In this document: piece by piece, positions 6,601 to 7,627 of the stretch
Numbering within the stretch: the first letter of the stretch is position 1
How the letters are laid out: each line of letters opens with the position of its first letter
Origin: Alphaproteobacteria bacterium
GTDB lineage: Bacteria > Pseudomonadota > Alphaproteobacteria > Micropepsales > Micropepsaceae
Length of the DNA stretch: 7,627 nt
Assembly: GCA_947373775.1 (NCBI GenBank)
Contig: CANBZE010000075.1
Location: forward strand, 1 to 7,627
Reading direction: 5' to 3'
Program-made: the position numbers and the translations under genes
Notes under the pieces: model-generated
What the model was told of the DNA's origin: nothing
The model's database searches: none
The model's input: only the letters and a program-made list of their open reading frames with translations

Positions 6601-6620
6601 TTGGATCGAGCGGGGGCGCG

Positions 6621-7627
6621 ATGCTGGAAAGACTGTTCGGTCTTCGCGCCGAAGGCGTCACTGCCAGGAGCGAAATCCTGGCCGGGGTCACGGTGTTCTT
6701 CACCATGGCGTACATCCTGTTCGTCAATCCGCAGATATTGAGCGCCGCCGGCATGGACCGCGGCGCGGTGTTCATGGCCACCGCTATCGCCGCCGCGCTG
6801 ACCACGCTTCTGATGGGGCTGTATGCCAACTTGCCGGTCGCGCTGGCGCCGGGCATGGGCCAGAACGCCTACTTCGCCTTCACCGTGGTGCCGCTGCTGG
6901 CGGGCGACTGGCGGCTGGCGCTGGGCTGCGTCTTCGTTTCCGGCGTGCTGTTCGTAGCGATCTCGGCCTCGCCCTTGCGCGAAGGCCTGATCAACACCAT
7001 CCCCCAAAGCCAGAAGCGCGCCATCGGCGCCGGCATCGGTTTCTTCCTGGCCCTGATCGGGTTCGAGAATGCCGGATGGGTAAAGGCCAGCAGCACCACC
7101 CTGCTGCAGCCGGGCAACCTGGCCGATCCCAAGGCGCTGATCGCGGCGGGCGCGCTGCTGGTGATCGCGGCGCTGTGGGCGCGCAAGGTGCCCGGCGCAG
7201 TGCTGATCGGCATTATCGGCGCCACCATTGCCAGCCTGGCGCTGGGTTTGACCGCCCTGCCGGCGCTGTCGGCAGCCCCGCCCTCCATCGCGCCGACCTT
7301 CCTGCAACTGCGTTTCACTGGCGGTAATTCGGTGGGAATTTTGATCTCTGTGGTGCTGGTTTTCCTGCTTTTGGACCTGCTGGATACCTCCGGCACGCTG
7401 ACGGCGGTGGGCAACCAGGCCGGGCTGATGAAGGACGGCCGGTTGAAGAACGGCCGCCGCGCCCTGGTCAGCGACGCCACCGGCACCATGATCGGCGCGG
7501 TGCTGGGGACCTCGCCCGTCACCGCCTATATCGAAAGCGCCGCCGGCGTCGGCGGCCGCACCGGACTGGTCGCCGTCACCGTGGCGGTACTGTTCGCCGC
7601 CGCTGTGCTGCTAGCGCCGCTGGCCGG
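6621..7627 (+). CDS. NCS2/AzgA-type purine (adenine/guanine/hypoxanthine) permease, C-terminus cut by the window
   Basis: The frame stays open for 335 codons to the right edge. The N-terminus, MLERLFGLRAEGVTARSEIL, followed by TMAYILFVNPQIL (28-40), is typical of the PbuG/AzgA/GhxP group of inner-membrane nucleobase:proton symporters. GMGQNAYF (78-85) is the conserved loop of the first half. LLDLLDTSGTL (250-260) is the acidic transport-site helix. GTSPVTAYIESAAGVGG (296-312) is the family's second conserved loop. Several hydrophobic helices lie between these, and the missing part should hold the last helices. The exact purine transported cannot be told. ATG 6621 matches the family start. An in-frame ATG at 6582 lies in the loop of the terminator and is unlikely. 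The ribosome binding site is weak (a G-run at 6612-6616). The terminator just upstream implies attenuated or otherwise regulated expression. Confidence 0.92.
   Translation, partial: MLERLFGLRAEGVTARSEILAGVTVFFTMAYILFVNPQILSAAGMDRGAVFMATAIAAALTTLLMGLYANLPVALAPGMGQNAYFAFTVVPLLAGDWRLALGCVFVSGVLFVAISASPLREGLINTIPQSQKRAIGAGIGFFLALIGFENAGWVKASSTTLLQPGNLADPKALIAAGALLVIAALWARKVPGAVLIGIIGATIASLALGLTALPALSAAPPSIAPTFLQLRFTGGNSVGILISVVLVFLLLDLLDTSGTLTAVGNQAGLMKDGRLKNGRRALVSDATGTMIGAVLGTSPVTAYIESAAGVGGRTGLVAVTVAVLFAAAVLLAPLA

Larger units (their letters stand above)
6448..6620. promoter_or_regulatory. Divergent intergenic region upstream of the purine permease and the small exported protein
   Basis: This 173-base gap is visibly richer in A and T in 6451-6530 than the surrounding genes and should hold promoters for both directions. 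On the plus strand, CGTGAC (6468-6473) and CTATAT (6489-6494) resemble the alphaproteobacterial housekeeping boxes CTTGAC and CTATAT, but the 15-base spacer is shorter than the usual 17. On the minus strand, TATAGT within TTGATATAGTG (6485-6495) is a possible -10 without a good -35. A short hairpin, CCGC (6553-6556) with GCGG (6562-6565), precedes the terminator at 6571. Confidence 0.35.

Noticed and set aside
6582..6620. Upstream in-frame ATG at 6582 as start of the purine permease
   Set aside because: It lies in the loop and 3' arm of the terminator, has no ribosome binding site, and would add 13 residues not seen at family N-termini.
6525..7522. Minus-strand open frames opposite the purine permease gene
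   Set aside because: The plus-strand frame has all conserved NCS2 motifs. The minus frames are antisense shadows without recognisable features.

Overview
The window is GC-rich, densely coded bacterial DNA, most consistent with an alphaproteobacterium. The clues are a single LolC/E-type permease gene overlapping lolD, a proline--tRNA ligase next to the lol genes, and overall protein similarity. The genus cannot be fixed from the sequence. No mobile element, CRISPR array, tRNA or rRNA was seen.

Layout: on the minus strand, the start of lolD (cut by the left edge, 1-109) overlaps the end of lolC (102-1373). Together they encode the inner-membrane ABC machine that releases outer-membrane lipoproteins. 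Diverging from lolC on the plus strand are a Bcr/CflA-type MFS drug exporter gene (1466-2680) and, 37 bases later, proS (2718-4247). ProS is the archaeal/eukaryal-like form that ends in tyrosine. From memory, alphaproteobacteria often have proS-lolC-lolD on one strand, so this arrangement looks rearranged.

The minus strand from 6447 down to 4244 carries a row of unrecognised envelope genes. They are a 116-residue exported protein (6097-6447), a 521-residue exported protein with a possible NlpC/P60-like Cys-His arrangement (4477-6042), and a 47-residue single-pass membrane microprotein (4244-4387). The microprotein's stop codon overlaps the proS stop. They may form one transcript, though 89 bases and a hairpin lie before the last gene.

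The right end holds the first 335 codons of an NCS2/AzgA-type purine permease gene on the plus strand (6621 to the edge). Its leader contains a strong intrinsic terminator (6571-6600) only 20 bases before the start codon. This suggests either transcription attenuation (riboswitch or attenuator) or a short terminated RNA.

The most interesting candidates are this terminator-bearing leader, the microprotein convergent with proS, and the exported pair with the possible cysteine hydrolase. All functional statements come from reading motifs by eye; no database search was run.
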